DNA of 64,000 nt. It comes from JACQFK01 sp041482015 (GTDB lineage: Bacteria > Planctomycetota > MHYJ01 > JACPRB01). The notes under the pieces are model-generated. The model made no database searches and was not told where the DNA came from. It saw only the letters and a program-made list of their open reading frames with translations. The DNA lies in the NCBI GenBank assembly GCA_041482015.1, contig JBGPCZ010000005.1:15162-79161 (forward strand), written 5' to 3'. The position numbers and the translations under genes are program-made. Every line of letters begins with the position of its first letter. Position 1 is the first letter of the stretch. Shown here in pieces: positions 1-11,000 of this stretch.

Positions 1-1172
1 AGGATGCGGCGCGGGTCGGTCGTCTCGCCCATCGTGGGCTTGCCGTCGGTCATGAACACGATGTAGCTCGGCCGCTCGCCCTCGCGCGGCAGGCTCTGGA
101 GCGCCGTGTCGAGCGCGCCCGCGATGTCCGTGCCGCCCTGCGCGATCAGCGTGTCGGCGTACTTGAGCGCGTCCGCCCGCCGGTCTTTCGCGGAGACGAG
201 GCCCTTCTGCCAGGAATCGGCGTAGCTCGAGAACTGAACGATGTTGAAGCGGTCCGTGTCGTTGAGCTTCTCGACGAGGTACTTGAGCGCGTTGCGGGCC
301 TGCTTGATCTTCTCGCCCGCCATGCTGCCGGAGACGTCGATCACGAAGACCACGTCGCGCTCGATGATCCGCTGCGCCTGGAGCGTGCTCTTCGGCGCGA
401 CGAGGAGCATGAAGAAGCCGGGCTCCTTCGCGTCCGGCCGGTAGGTCACCAGGTCGAGGCCGACCTCCTTGTCGCTCACCGAGTAGAAGAGCTGGAAGTC
501 CTTCTCGAGCGTCGTGTGGCGTTGCGTGTAGGTGACCTTCGCCTCGCGGTCGTTGGGGCGCTGGACGTCGACCGTGTGGGTCGGGCTGTAGATGTTCAGG
601 ATCGGCGCGGCGCTCTTCACCGTGACTTCCAGGCCGAACTCGCCCTGGATGGTGGGGCCTTTCTTCTGGCCGCTGCGGACGGGGTAGGTGTACTGCACGA
701 GCGAGTCCTGCGCGGGGACGACCTGCTAGAAGCGGAGCGTGATCGTCTGGCTCGACTTCGCGAGGATGGGGAAGATGTTCGCGCGGAAGAGCTCGGCGCC
801 GAGGTACTCGAGGAGCCCCGGGTCCTGCGCGCGGTTGACAATCTGGTTGTAGACCCGGCGGGCCTCGTTCTTTTCGACGATCTGGCCCGATTGCTCCTTG
901 CCGTTGACGAGCATCGTGAACTTGCTCATCGTGGCGCCCTTGGGGATCGGGAAGACGTACTGCGCCTCGAGCTGCCGGTCGGTGTTGTTGACGAAGACCT
1001 GCTCGACGGTCGTGGTCGCCGCCTGCCGGTCGATCTCGACCTTCACCTTGTGCTTATGGAGCGCGAGCGGGGGAAGGTCGGGCTCGTTCGGGATGATGAT
1101 CCCCTGCGCGGCCGCGGGCACCGCGGCGGCGAGGACCAGGACCAGCGCCAGGATCGCGTTTCGCATCTGCAT
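1..1172 (-). pseudogene. VIT/vWA-domain exported protein, interrupted by in-frame TAG and cut by window edge
   Basis: Seen: a signal peptide (MRNAILALVLVLAAAVPAAA), then a VIT (inter-alpha-trypsin-inhibitor N-terminal) domain from about residue 30 and a von Willebrand A domain with a MIDAS motif DVSGS near residue 279. The 3' end lies off the window. The start at 1172 is chosen because a GGAAGGGGAAG ribosome site precedes it; a longer upstream start is open but unlikely. A TAG at 728-726 (codon 149) splits the VIT domain between ITLRF and QVVPAQD. The reading frame, codon bias and domain continue unchanged beyond it, so this is one point mutation, an assembly error, or a suppressed stop. Known: VIT-vWA proteins are secreted or membrane-bound adhesion-type proteins that bind a metal through MIDAS. 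It is divergent from the thioredoxin-like gene at 1313. Confidence 0.8.
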
Positions 1173-1203
1173 CGTCTTCCCCTTCCAGAACATGAATCGC
1201 ATC

Positions 1204-1296
1204 CTTGGACGCGCGACTCCGGCTCGAGTTCGCGGAATTCGTGCGAATCGGGAACTCTCGTCAGGCACGACGCGTCCAAGCGTCGTTCCTGACGAG
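1204..1296. repeat. Nested inverted repeats between divergent genes
   Basis: Two overlapping inverted-repeat systems. CTTGGACGCG (1204-1213) pairs with CGCGTCCAAG (1271-1280), enclosing GAGTTC/GAACTC and ATTCGTGCGAAT. A second hairpin has arms at 1257-1273 and 1280-1296, with 16 of 17 pairs matched around a six-base loop. The element lies between the divergent starts at 1172 and 1313. It could be a MITE/REP-like sequence or a shared regulatory site; the sequence does not say which. Confidence 0.6.
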
Positions 1297-1312
1297 AAGA
1301 TAGAGGTGAACG

Positions 1313-2302
1313 ATGATCCGAGTGCTCCTCGCGGTGGTCCTGATGGCGGCGGTCGCCGCCGCCCCTGCCTCCGCCAAGGCTCCCGCGGGCGGGGATGAAT
1401 CCCCCAACTGCACCAAGTGCGGCAAGCAGACCTATGGAACGTCGATCCAGTGGGCGGGCAGCCCGTCCGATGCGGCCGCGAAGGCCAAGCAGGACGAGAA
1501 GCTCGTCTTCGTCCTCCACGTCTCGGGCTATTTCGAGGACGCGAACTTCACCTGAAACAATGCCCAGGCGCTCCGTGTGAACGCCCTGGCGAACCCCGAG
1601 GTCGGCGCCTACATCAACAAGTACTTCGCCTCCTCGTTCCAGAAGGTGGCGACGTTCCGTATCGTGAACGGCCAGAAGCAGGGCGGGAACGTCGCGTCGT
1701 ACTTCTGCGCGCCGGACGGCCGCGTGCTTCACTGCGTCGCGGGACCGGTCGACGCCCAGACGATGCTTCGCGAGGCGAAGTGGGTGGTCGAGAGCGCGAA
1801 GAAGGCGATCGAGGAGTCGAAGAAGACCGAGACGACCTTCAAGGCGGTCTTCCGAAAGATGCACGCGGAGAAGCTGCGGCAGGACTTCGGCCTGGTGGTC
1901 GAGCCCGTCGCCTTCGACGCGCCCGAGGCGGCGGACGACGGCCCGCTGACCTACCGAGACCCGACGGGCCGGCCGCTCGTGATCGCGCTTCCGCCCCCGC
2001 CGATCGACGGGCCGGACGTGCAGTTCCGCGCGAAGGCCGCGGCGGCGCCGCAGGCCGAGGCGGCGGGCGGCGTGCAGGACAAGGCCGGGCGCCGCTGGGT
2101 CCTGGGCAACGAGGGCCGCGTCCACCAGATGATGGCCGCCTACTCGATGGTGAAGATCGAGCGGATCTACGGGGCGGTCTTCGAGAACATCCTGGGCGAG
2201 CGGGTGAGCACCCAGCCGGTCGTGACGCTCAACAGCCGCGAGGAGACGCGCCGGAACATCTGCCTGACGTGCGAGTCGAAGGCGGCGCTCGATCAGAAAT
2301 AA
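1313..2302 (+). CDS. Exported thioredoxin-like protein, candidate selenoprotein (in-frame TGA)
   Basis: Read through one TGA at 1553-1555, the gene gives 329 residues with the in-frame codon at position 81. Seen: a signal peptide (residues 1-21), CxxC at 33-36 (CTKC), a thioredoxin-type strand KLVFVLHVSG followed by FEDANFT-TGA-NNAQALR, and a second CxxC at 317-320 (CLTC). The frame is open on both sides with the same codon bias, and the break would split the likely fold just after its first strand. A stem-loop follows the TGA at 1564-1589. The start has a GAGGTG ribosome site. Inference: selenocysteine at the redox centre. Alternatives are a nonsense mutation, an assembly error, or reinitiation at the GTG at 1577. 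No characterised family was recognised with certainty. Confidence 0.6.
1564..1589 (+). promoter_or_regulatory. Candidate bacterial SECIS stem-loop
   Basis: CCAGG (1564-1568) pairs with CCTGG (1585-1589). CG pairs with CG across a single bulged C1584. After a C-A mismatch, TC (1572-1573) pairs with GA (1579-1580), leaving a five-base loop CGTGT. The loop begins 18 nt after the TGA and has G at its second position. Known bacterial SECIS rules (apical loop about 16-37 nt from UGA, a G among its first two bases) are met. Inferred by eye, not by a folding program. Confidence 0.45.
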
Positions 2303-2396
2303 TGCAGGGCGGGGAGGCATCCCTCCGTCTGTAAGAATGTGCCCCCGCGCAGGCGGCGCGGGGTACAATAGTCGAGAGTCTTGGAAGGAGGCCGTC

Positions 2397-2714
2397 ATGT
2401 CGAGCCGGATGCTGGTGCTTGGAATGCTGGTGGCCGCCCTCGCCTCCTCCGTCTCCTGCACGATCCCGCCCATGGATCATCCCGAGGAATGCGCGACGAT
2501 CCCGGGCGTCCACGCGGGCCAGACCCCCGATGACGTCATCAAGGCGCTTGGCCATCCGCAGGCGCGCGAGAACGGCTGGTGGGTGCTGAACATCTGGTTC
2601 GACATGGAGTTCCACGTCTGGTACTACAAGCGCGTCGGCCGGGTCATCTTCGACCGCAACATGGCGGTCTACACGTCGGAGGCCGACGCCACCCAGCTGG
2701 GCCGCAGCAACTAG
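2397..2714 (+). CDS. Small putative lipoprotein, BamE/SmpA-like
   Basis: 105 residues. Seen: a hydrophobic leader ending in SSVSC, which would be a weak lipobox with Cys20. The mature part GQTPDDVIKALGHPQ resembles the BamE/SmpA pattern of a short helix followed by LG-P, then a strand-rich aromatic segment. The start is set by a strong GGAAGGAG site at 2383-2390, and a TACAAT -10-like element lies at 2364-2369. It is between the thioredoxin-like gene and glnS, both on the same strand but each with its own promoter signal. The BamE resemblance is only a pattern match; the role is unknown. Confidence 0.7.
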   Translation: MSSRMLVLGMLVAALASSVSCTIPPMDHPEECATIPGVHAGQTPDDVIKALGHPQARENGWWVLNIWFDMEFHVWYYKRVGRVIFDRNMAVYTSEADATQLGRSN

Positions 2715-2752
2715 ACGCCGCGTCGAAAGCTTCTCTGAAGGCGCCGAATCGA

Positions 2753-2769
2753 TATAATCGGGCCTTCCT
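2753..2769 (+). promoter_or_regulatory. glnS promoter, predicted leaderless
   Basis: A perfect TATAAT at 2753-2758 lies 11 nt before the ATG at 2770, with no Shine-Dalgarno sequence between. No clear -35 box is seen. Transcription would start at or a few bases before the initiation codon. Confidence 0.6.
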
Positions 2770-4434
<1,665 letters not shown>

Positions 4435-4438
4435 CGGC

Positions 4439-5434
4439 TCAGGTTTTTCCCAGCAAGGGCACGAAGACGGCAAGCGCCGGGACGATCACGACCATCCCCG
4501 CCGTCGTGAAAAGCCAGAGCGAGCCCACGAGCTCCTCGTCCAGCCTGAGCAGGTTCGACGCCACCACCGCCATGAACGCCACCGGCATCGACGCGCAGAC
4601 CGCGACCACCTGGAGGGTGACGCCGCGGAACCCGAGAAGCCACGCGAGAAAGGCCGAGACCCCGGGCACCAGCGCGAACTTCACCGCCGACATCCCCAGG
4701 CAGCTCCCCAGGTGCCTCCGCGGCGCCGCGCGGCGCAGCGTGAGTCCGACCGTGACCCCCAGCACCACGACGTTCACCTTGACCAGGATCTCCGCGACCC
4801 CCTCGAACATCGCCGGACGGTGGAGGCCCGACAGGTTGAAGGTCCAGCCGAGGATCACGCCCAGGAGGGGCACCAGCGTCACGGGCCGGAATGCCTGGCG
4901 GAACGAGGGCTTCTCGCCCACGGCCGAGATCGACGCGGCGAGCGGCCACACCACCAGGAAGTAGAAGGGCGCCTCGAAGATCCGGTAGAGCGCGAGCTCC
5001 GCCAGCGCCCCTTCCGCGTGCGGATCCTCCGCCGTGCTCAAAAGGAGGATCGTGACGATGCCGCCGAAGGTGAGGACGTTGCTCGACGCGCCGGCCAGCC
5101 AGTACGCGCCCCGGACTCGCGGCTCCCTGTGGCCCATCCTCGCGATCGACCAGCACGCGACGCCGCCGAAGACGTGGACGAAGAGACCCACGAGCGGGAG
5201 TGCCAGCGCCCGCCCCGCCGGGATCCGCGCGACCCAGAAGAGGAGGAACGAGAGCGGCGAAGTCAGGACGAGGATCGCGACCTGGCTCAGGACGCGGGAG
5301 ATCGAGGAGGCGAGCTTGTCCCCCTCGCTGCGGTGGCGGAGCGAGGCCTGCCAGAAGACGTAGCCCGCCAGCACGGGGAGCGTCATCCAGAGGAGGATCG
5401 CGACGCTCTGCGAGAACGGGCTGCCGCCACTCAT
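4439..5434 (-). CDS. AEC/auxin-efflux-type membrane permease
   Basis: 331 residues, almost entirely hydrophobic, with about ten predicted membrane helices in two halves separated by a basic cytoplasmic loop (RRAAPRRH). This fits the AEC (auxin efflux carrier) family and, more distantly, BASS-type carriers, which export or import organic anions. No substrate-specific motif can be read. A TATCAT -10-like element lies about 13 nt upstream of the ATG at 5434. It converges with glnS. The permease fold is likely; substrate is unknown. Confidence 0.75.
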   Translation of the reverse strand: MSGGSPFSQSVAILLWMTLPVLAGYVFWQASLRHRSEGDKLASSISRVLSQVAILVLTSPLSFLLFWVARIPAGRALALPLVGLFVHVFGGVACWSIARMGHREPRVRGAYWLAGASSNVLTFGGIVTILLLSTAEDPHAEGALAELALYRIFEAPFYFLVVWPLAASISAVGEKPSFRQAFRPVTLVPLLGVILGWTFNLSGLHRPAMFEGVAEILVKVNVVVLGVTVGLTLRRAAPRRHLGSCLGMSAVKFALVPGVSAFLAWLLGFRGVTLQVVAVCASMPVAFMAVVASNLLRLDEELVGSLWLFTTAGMVVIVPALAVFVPLLGKT

Positions 5435-5469
5435 GGGTGTGGCGGAGATGATACGAAGTCAGGACAGAG

Positions 5470-5493
5470 ACACAGAGATAATCTTCTCTGTGT
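5470..5493. repeat. CACAGAG-type repeat with perfect hairpin
   Basis: ACACAGAGA (5470-5478) and TCTCTGTGT (5485-5493) form a perfect 9-bp stem with a TAATCT loop, inside an AGAC/ACAGAG-rich stretch (about 5459-5514). It lies downstream of the DUF1501 stop on the minus strand and could end that transcript, but has no U-tract. It resembles the low-complexity CACAGAGG-type interspersed repeats known from several environmental genomes. Confidence 0.55.
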
Positions 5494-5514
5494 ATCTGCG
5501 CCTCTGCGGCTGTG

Positions 5515-6810
5515 TTAGACCAGCTCGCGGATGACCTTGCCGCCCTCGATCATGTACTTTGGGCGGCCGAAGGTGTCGACGAACTGGACCGCCGGGTCGA
5601 TCCCCAGCACGTGGAAGATCGTCGCCATCAGGTCCTGCGGTGAGATGGGCGCGGACTTGGGCACGTCGCCCCTCGCGGCCGACTCGCCGATCACCTGGCC
5701 CATCTTCAGCCCGCCGCCCGCGAGGGCGAGCGTGCTGAGCGGCGCCCAGTGGTCCCGCCCGCCGCCCGAGTTGATCTTCGGCGTCCGGCCGAACTCGCCC
5801 GTGATGACGAGCAGGATCTTCTTGTCGAGCCCGCGCGCGTGGATGTCCTCGACAAACGTCGAAACCGCGTGGTCGAGCTCCGGCGAACGGCTCTCGATGG
5901 CTTTCTTGATGTCGCCGTGCATGTCCCAGCCGCCGAAGGAGACGGTGACGAAGCCGGCGCCGGCCTCGCAGAGGCGGCGGGCCGTGAGGAGCTGCTGGCC
6001 CAGCCGGTTCCCGTACTTCTCGACGGTCTTCGGATCCTCGTTCTTCACGTCGAACGCCTTGGAGACGGAGCCGAGCACGGTGTTCATCGCCTGCTGCTCG
6101 AACTTGTCCATCCCCTGGATCTGGCCGGTCTGGTCGACCTGCCGGTTGAGCGTGTCGAGGTCCTCGAGCAGGTGACAGCGATCCTCGAACCGCTCGCGGG
6201 AGATCCGGAGCGTGAGGTTGTCCTTCGCGCCGCCCGACGGGTCGAACGGGGCGTAGGCGTTCCCGAGGAAGGTCGGGCCATCGTACTCGACGCGGCTCTG
6301 GCGGACGTTGGTCGGCATCCCCGTGGTGGGTTGGTTGGCGCCGCGGACCCGAGAGAGGATCGAGCCGATCGACGGGTGCGACGGCGCGCCGCCGTTGTCG
6401 ACGATCCGGTTGTCGAACCCGGTCATGAGCCAGTGGGTGCCGCCGCCGTGGCCGCTGTTCTTGTGCGAGAACGAGCGGACGATGGCCATTTTGTCCATCA
6501 CGCGGGCCATCTTCGGGAACGTGCCGCCGATCGTGACGCCCGGGATCGACGTGCGCGCCTCGCCCGTGACGCTGCGGTACTCGGAGGGCGCGTCCATCTT
6601 GGGATCGAACGTCTCGATGTGCGTGGCGCCGCCGCCCAGCCAGAGCCAGACGACGGACGTGTCCTTTGAGCTTCCGGGGGTGTTCGCGCGGGCCTCGAGG
6701 AGGCCGGGGAGGGCGAGGCCGCCGAGCCCGAGCGCTCCCACCTTGAAGAAATCGCGGCGTCGGACGCCCTGGCAGTCTTCGAACGAGCGGTTGGAAAGGA
6801 TGTTGAGCAT
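5515..6810 (-). CDS. DUF1501 family twin-arginine exported protein
   Basis: 431 residues. Seen: a twin-arginine leader (RRRDFFKVGALGLGG, residues 17-31) with cleavage near ARA, then a sulfatase/alkaline-phosphatase-like fold pattern including VVWLWLGGG, the ITGEFGRTPK segment and GRDHW. This matches DUF1501, which is very abundant in Planctomycetota and usually paired with a DUF1549/DUF1553 cytochrome-like protein. No such partner is adjacent here. The start has an AAGGAG site 8 nt upstream. The biochemical activity of DUF1501 is not established; the relation to sulfatases suggests a hydrolase. Confidence 0.9.
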   Translation of the reverse strand: MLNILSNRSFEDCQGVRRRDFFKVGALGLGGLALPGLLEARANTPGSSKDTSVVWLWLGGGATHIETFDPKMDAPSEYRSVTGEARTSIPGVTIGGTFPKMARVMDKMAIVRSFSHKNSGHGGGTHWLMTGFDNRIVDNGGAPSHPSIGSILSRVRGANQPTTGMPTNVRQSRVEYDGPTFLGNAYAPFDPSGGAKDNLTLRISRERFEDRCHLLEDLDTLNRQVDQTGQIQGMDKFEQQAMNTVLGSVSKAFDVKNEDPKTVEKYGNRLGQQLLTARRLCEAGAGFVTVSFGGWDMHGDIKKAIESRSPELDHAVSTFVEDIHARGLDKKILLVITGEFGRTPKINSGGGRDHWAPLSTLALAGGGLKMGQVIGESAARGDVPKSAPISPQDLMATIFHVLGIDPAVQFVDTFGRPKYMIEGGKVIRELV

Positions 6811-6979
6811 GCGACCACTCCTTACAGGCGAAGGTCCGCGGCCTCTTTGACCCGCTCCATCCGCGTCCCACCGATCCTATCGGCGGGTGAGTCCCTATCC
6901 ATAAAACCATACGTCATGGTGAACCCGTTCGTTTTGGAGGGGACGGGAGGATTGCGTTTAGGGACGGCTCGTGGGCCCT

Positions 6980-7014
6980 TTGAACCCGCGCGCGCCCCGG
7001 GTACAATCGGGGCC
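6980..7014 (+). promoter_or_regulatory. Promoter of the GNAT gene, predicted leaderless
   Basis: TTGAAC at 6980-6985, 16 nt spacer, TACAAT at 7002-7007, then only 7 nt to the ATG at 7015 with no ribosome site. This is the best full sigma-70-like promoter in the window. Confidence 0.65.
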
Positions 7015-7614
7015 ATGGAAGATCCGCTGAAACGGTTCCCGAAGTCGATCGCCGGGGGGCTCACCCTGAGGCCGATGCAGGGGACGGACGAGACGCCGCT
7101 GGCCGAGTTCTTCAAGCGCATCCCCGTGGACGAGCGCCAGCTCTTCAAGGACGACGTGACCCGCATCGAGACCCTCCGGGCGTGGGTGAAGAACCTGAAC
7201 TACGCGAACATCCTGCCCCTCCTGGCGTTCGACGGCGCGCGCGTCGCGGCCGACGCCTCGCTCCACCGTGACCGGCGCGGGTGGGCGCGGCACGTCGCGA
7301 AGATCCGTCTCACGCTCGACCCGGCCTTCCGCCGCCGCGGCCTCGCCCGCGCGCTGGTCCAGGAAATCATCGACCTGGCCGGCCCCCTCCGCGTCGCGAT
7401 CCTCCAGGCCGAGGTGCTCGACGTGCAGCAGGGCGCGCGCGCCCTTTTCGAGGACCTCGACTTCCAGCGCGTGGCCACGCTCCCGCAGCACGCGATCGAT
7501 CTCGCCGGCCGGGTGCACGACGTCCTCGTCTACGCGCTCACGGTCACGCCCCCGGAGAAATTCGCCCCCGAGGCGTCCGTGCAGGAAGAGGACGCCGATG
7601 TCGGCGGCGGATAA
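7015..7614 (+). CDS. GNAT family N-acetyltransferase
   Basis: 199 residues. Seen: the acetyl-CoA-binding motif A of GNAT enzymes, KIRLTLDPAFRRRGLARAL (about residues 98-116, R/Q-x-x-G-x-G/A type), preceded by a strand ADASLHRDRRG and followed by the LFEDLDFQRV segment typical of the family's C-terminal half. It would transfer an acetyl group from acetyl-CoA to an amine; the acceptor cannot be read from sequence. It is a single gene with its own leaderless promoter, followed by a TPR lipoprotein gene on the same strand. Confidence 0.85.
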   Translation: MEDPLKRFPKSIAGGLTLRPMQGTDETPLAEFFKRIPVDERQLFKDDVTRIETLRAWVKNLNYANILPLLAFDGARVAADASLHRDRRGWARHVAKIRLTLDPAFRRRGLARALVQEIIDLAGPLRVAILQAEVLDVQQGARALFEDLDFQRVATLPQHAIDLAGRVHDVLVYALTVTPPEKFAPEASVQEEDADVGGG

Positions 7615-7665
7615 TCGCCCCCGGCTGTTGGTTCACTTTTGAACCCCCGCCGCGGGCGGAGGTGC

Positions 7666-7679
7666 TAGAATCCCTTCGA
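7666..7679 (+). promoter_or_regulatory. Promoter of lipoprotein gene, predicted leaderless with TTG start
   Basis: TAGAAT at 7666-7671 is followed after 8 nt by an in-frame TTG at 7680. A TTGAAC at 7639-7644 is a possible -35 but with a long 21-nt spacer. No ribosome site precedes TTG 7680 or the alternative ATG at 7698. Confidence 0.5.
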
Positions 7680-8069
7680 TTGTCCACGATCCGCCGGATG
7701 TCCCCGGGAGCCACGCTCGCGCTTCTCCTGCTCTGCGCGGGATGTGCGAACCGCGCCCTTCGCGAGGCCGAGGAGCGGACGGTCCAGGGCGACGTCCCGT
7801 TCGGCCAGGGGAACTACACGGCGGCCATCCCCGTCTACGAGCAGGTCCTCCAGCAGCTTCCGAACTATCCCCGCGCCCTGCTCCAGCTGGGGATCTGCTG
7901 GGAGCGGCTGGGAATGACCGATCGCGCGGTGCAGGCCTACGAGGGCCTGCTTACGAATTCCGCCGACAGCCCTGAAGCGCCGCGTGCCCGCGCCCGCCGG
8001 GACCGGCTGACCGAGCTCAAGATCTGGGATCCCTCCAAGGGCCCCAAGCCCAAGGACGTTCTGGATTAG
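7680..8069 (+). CDS. TPR-like lipoprotein
   Basis: 129 residues if started at TTG 7680, 123 if at ATG 7698. The first is preferred because it sits 8 nt after a -10 element and gives a leader with an arginine pair (MSTIRRM). Seen: lipoprotein signal ending LLCAGC, then two tetratricopeptide-like repeats (GNYTAAIPVYEQVLQQLPNYPRA and the MTDRAVQAYEGLL segment). It probably anchors in the membrane as a protein-interaction module. It precedes the giant secreted gene at 8087 by 17 nt, so the two may be co-transcribed and work together. Confidence 0.75.
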   Translation: MSTIRRMSPGATLALLLLCAGCANRALREAEERTVQGDVPFGQGNYTAAIPVYEQVLQQLPNYPRALLQLGICWERLGMTDRAVQAYEGLLTNSADSPEAPRARARRDRLTELKIWDPSKGPKPKDVLD

Positions 8070-8086
8070 CTGATCGAGGTCACGCC

Positions 8087-11000
8087 ATGATCCGACTCGC
8101 CCTCCTCATCGGCACCCTCTGCGTCGTCGCCTCCCCCCCGCCGACGGGCGACGAACAGGTCCTGCAGCTGGCCAAGGAGTTCCTCGCCGGGCGCGCGACG
8201 CCGCGCCAGGCCATCGACATGTTCAACGAGAAGGGCGCCATCGAGCGCCTCTTCTCGGACGGCAAGCTCGACAAGGCGACCGAGTGGCCGAAGCTCCGCG
8301 AGCTCAAGCTCGACGGCCTCCGGCAGCTCAACGAGAGCCTGATGAAAATGACCGTCCAGCGCGGGGACCCGCGCACCACCGTGACCCGGATGGATCACAT
8401 GGGATCCTCGGGCACGGTCAACGACTACACCGCCGGAAGCGACGCCGACCTCCGCCCCAACCAGATGTACCACGGCATCGAAGGGGACGTGGCCCGCGTG
8501 GCCCGCGAACTCGGGATCACGAACCTCGAGGCCTGGAAGATCAACATCCTCGGCCGCACGGGCTACGGGTCGGTCGACAGCTTCCTCACGGCCATGCGCA
8601 ACCCCGAGAAGTACCCGTTGGAGGGGGCGCTGAGGTTCCTGGACTACAACCACTGGAAGAACAACGTCGCTGACGTCCTCGGCCCCGACGGGAAGTTCCG
8701 CTCGAAGGTCCCGATGACCGAGATCCTGCCGAACACCCCCCCGCCCACCGCGATGGACGCCACCGATTACATGGCCGAGATGTTCACGCGCGCCACCGAG
8801 GACTTCCACAAGATGGGGAAGGTGAAGGACCTCTCGACCTCGGAAGGGATGAAGGAATTCCGCCAGCTCGCCAAGGACCTCTACAAGTACGCCGGCACGC
8901 GGGCGGTGGGCGAGGCCTGCCAGTTCGCCGGGATCGACATCACCCCCGAGATGCAGGCCATCATGGAGCGGGCGAAGCTCGTCAAGGTCGACCCGACCAA
9001 GGAGCTCGGCAGCGATCCCGCCGCGATCCGGGACGAGGCGGAGAAGCTCCTCGAGCTCACGAGGAACCTGCTCGACAAGTCGATCGAGAAGCGCGCATTC
9101 GAGATCGCCAAGAAACAGGCGCAGCTCCCCGGGACGATGACCCGCGAGAACATGGAAGGCTTCGTGGGCGTCTCGAAGGACAAGCTCCGGCTCGCCCAGG
9201 ACATCGTCCGCGGCGGCCCCGAGGTGGAGAAGATCGTCAAGGAGCACCTGATGCTCCAGGACGCCACCGGCAAGCTCTGGGAGGACGTCGACGCCCTGCG
9301 GCGCTACACGCTCGAGGAGATGCAGCGCACGAGGGACCCCGCCAAGCTGACCGACTACCAGAAGACGATCAAGAGCTTCCTCGATCGCATGCTCGAGAAG
9401 CTTGGCCGCGGGGGCGGTGCGGTTGCCGAGGGGGAGAACCCGAACCTCCGGAAGGTCGAGCCGGGCAAGTCCTCCCGCCGGCGCATCCCGGCGCTGGAGA
9501 CGGAGAACCGCGGGGCCGCGCAGCTCGTCGAGCCCGCGGTCAAGAAAATGAACGACGCGATCTCGACCGCGATCGAGCGCAGCCCCGGGAACGGCAAGAC
9601 CTGGCTCCAGAACATGAACGAGGTGCTCCGCGAGATGCGGGAGATCCGGGGCCCGAAGTATCACGAGGCGCTCCTGAAGAAATTCGAGGAGTTCGATCTC
9701 CAGGTTTCGATGGAGCGCACCCAGGCGCTCCTCAAGTCCCTGCTGGAATTCGAGCGGTCGCAGGTGCTCCACGCCCTGAAGGCGCAGTGGGAATCGTTCA
9801 GCGCCTCGGACCAGACCCTGATCTCGCGCGGCCGGTCGCTCATGAAGAGCCTGGTCGAGGTGAAGAACGGGCATGACGCGGTGGGAAAGCTCTTCACCGC
9901 GATGATGATCTGGGACATCGCCTGGGCCGCCTACGAAGGCGGCTGGGACGGATTCCTCCTCGCCGGCGGGGGCGCCGTCGAGGGGATTGTCGAGTGGGAG
10001 GGGATCACCCTCTTCTTCTCCACGCTCGCGCCCGTGCTCCTGGAGCATGGAGGGTTCGCGAACCTGGCCGCGCTCTCGGTCGGGATCGCGGAGCTGATCC
10101 CCACCTACATGATGCTCCAGATGGTCTCCGCCCTCCTGGTGAAGGGGCTGGAGAAGGCGGTGGACTGGCTCGTGTGGGACGACATCCACGACGCCAACAT
10201 CCAGCGCTTCTACGACTACCATCCCCGTGCCGGCGACGATACCAAGGTCCAGGGCTTCTTCGACGTCAGCCGCGAAGCCTACGGCCTGACGCCCCAGTCC
10301 CTCTTCAGGGGGAACGCGACCCGGAAGGGCTACCCGACCCCGCAGGCCCTGCTCACCGCGGTCCGCAAACACCGCACCGACCTCCTCGCGGAGACGAAAA
10401 ACGTCGCACAGATCGGCCCGGAGGGGATGAAGCTCTGGCGCGCGATCGAGGACAAGGCGCTCAAGAACTGGGGCGACGACGCGGCGCGCACGATGCAGGC
10501 GCTCAAGGACCAGTTCCAGGCGCTGCTTGGATCGGAACGCCGGGGCGACATCGACGAGTTGGTCGTGGGCGCGCGCGCACCGGTCAGCTCCTGCGCGGCG
10601 GACATCGTCCAGGCCGTCGCGGAGTTCGAGAAGCGTGGAGATGGTGCGTGGAAGGCGCGGGTCCGCGCCCGGATTCTCGTGGCCGGAATCCCCGGGTCGG
10701 ACGCCCGCCTCAAGGTCACTCACAAGATCCGGGAGAACGCCCAGGTGCAGGACGGTTCGCTCGATGGCGGCTTCAGCGAGGCGGACGTCGAGCCCGCGCG
10801 GCTCTTCCGGGTCGAGCGGAACGAGGTCGATTTCGATTTCGAGCGGGCCGGCGTCTACACCGACGATATCACGGTCGTCGATGACAAGGGCAACGTCCTG
10901 GCGAAGACGACGTTCGAACTGGGCGTCGGCTTCACCGGCGAGATCAAGGAGCTCTCGGTCGAGGTCGCCCAGGAGGAGCGGGGCCGCGGGGTGAGGGAGC

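Noticed and set aside
726..728. Pyrrolysine at the in-frame TAG
   Set aside because: TAG is a common stop in this window and VIT-vWA proteins have no known link to pyrrolysine; a point mutation or error is simpler.
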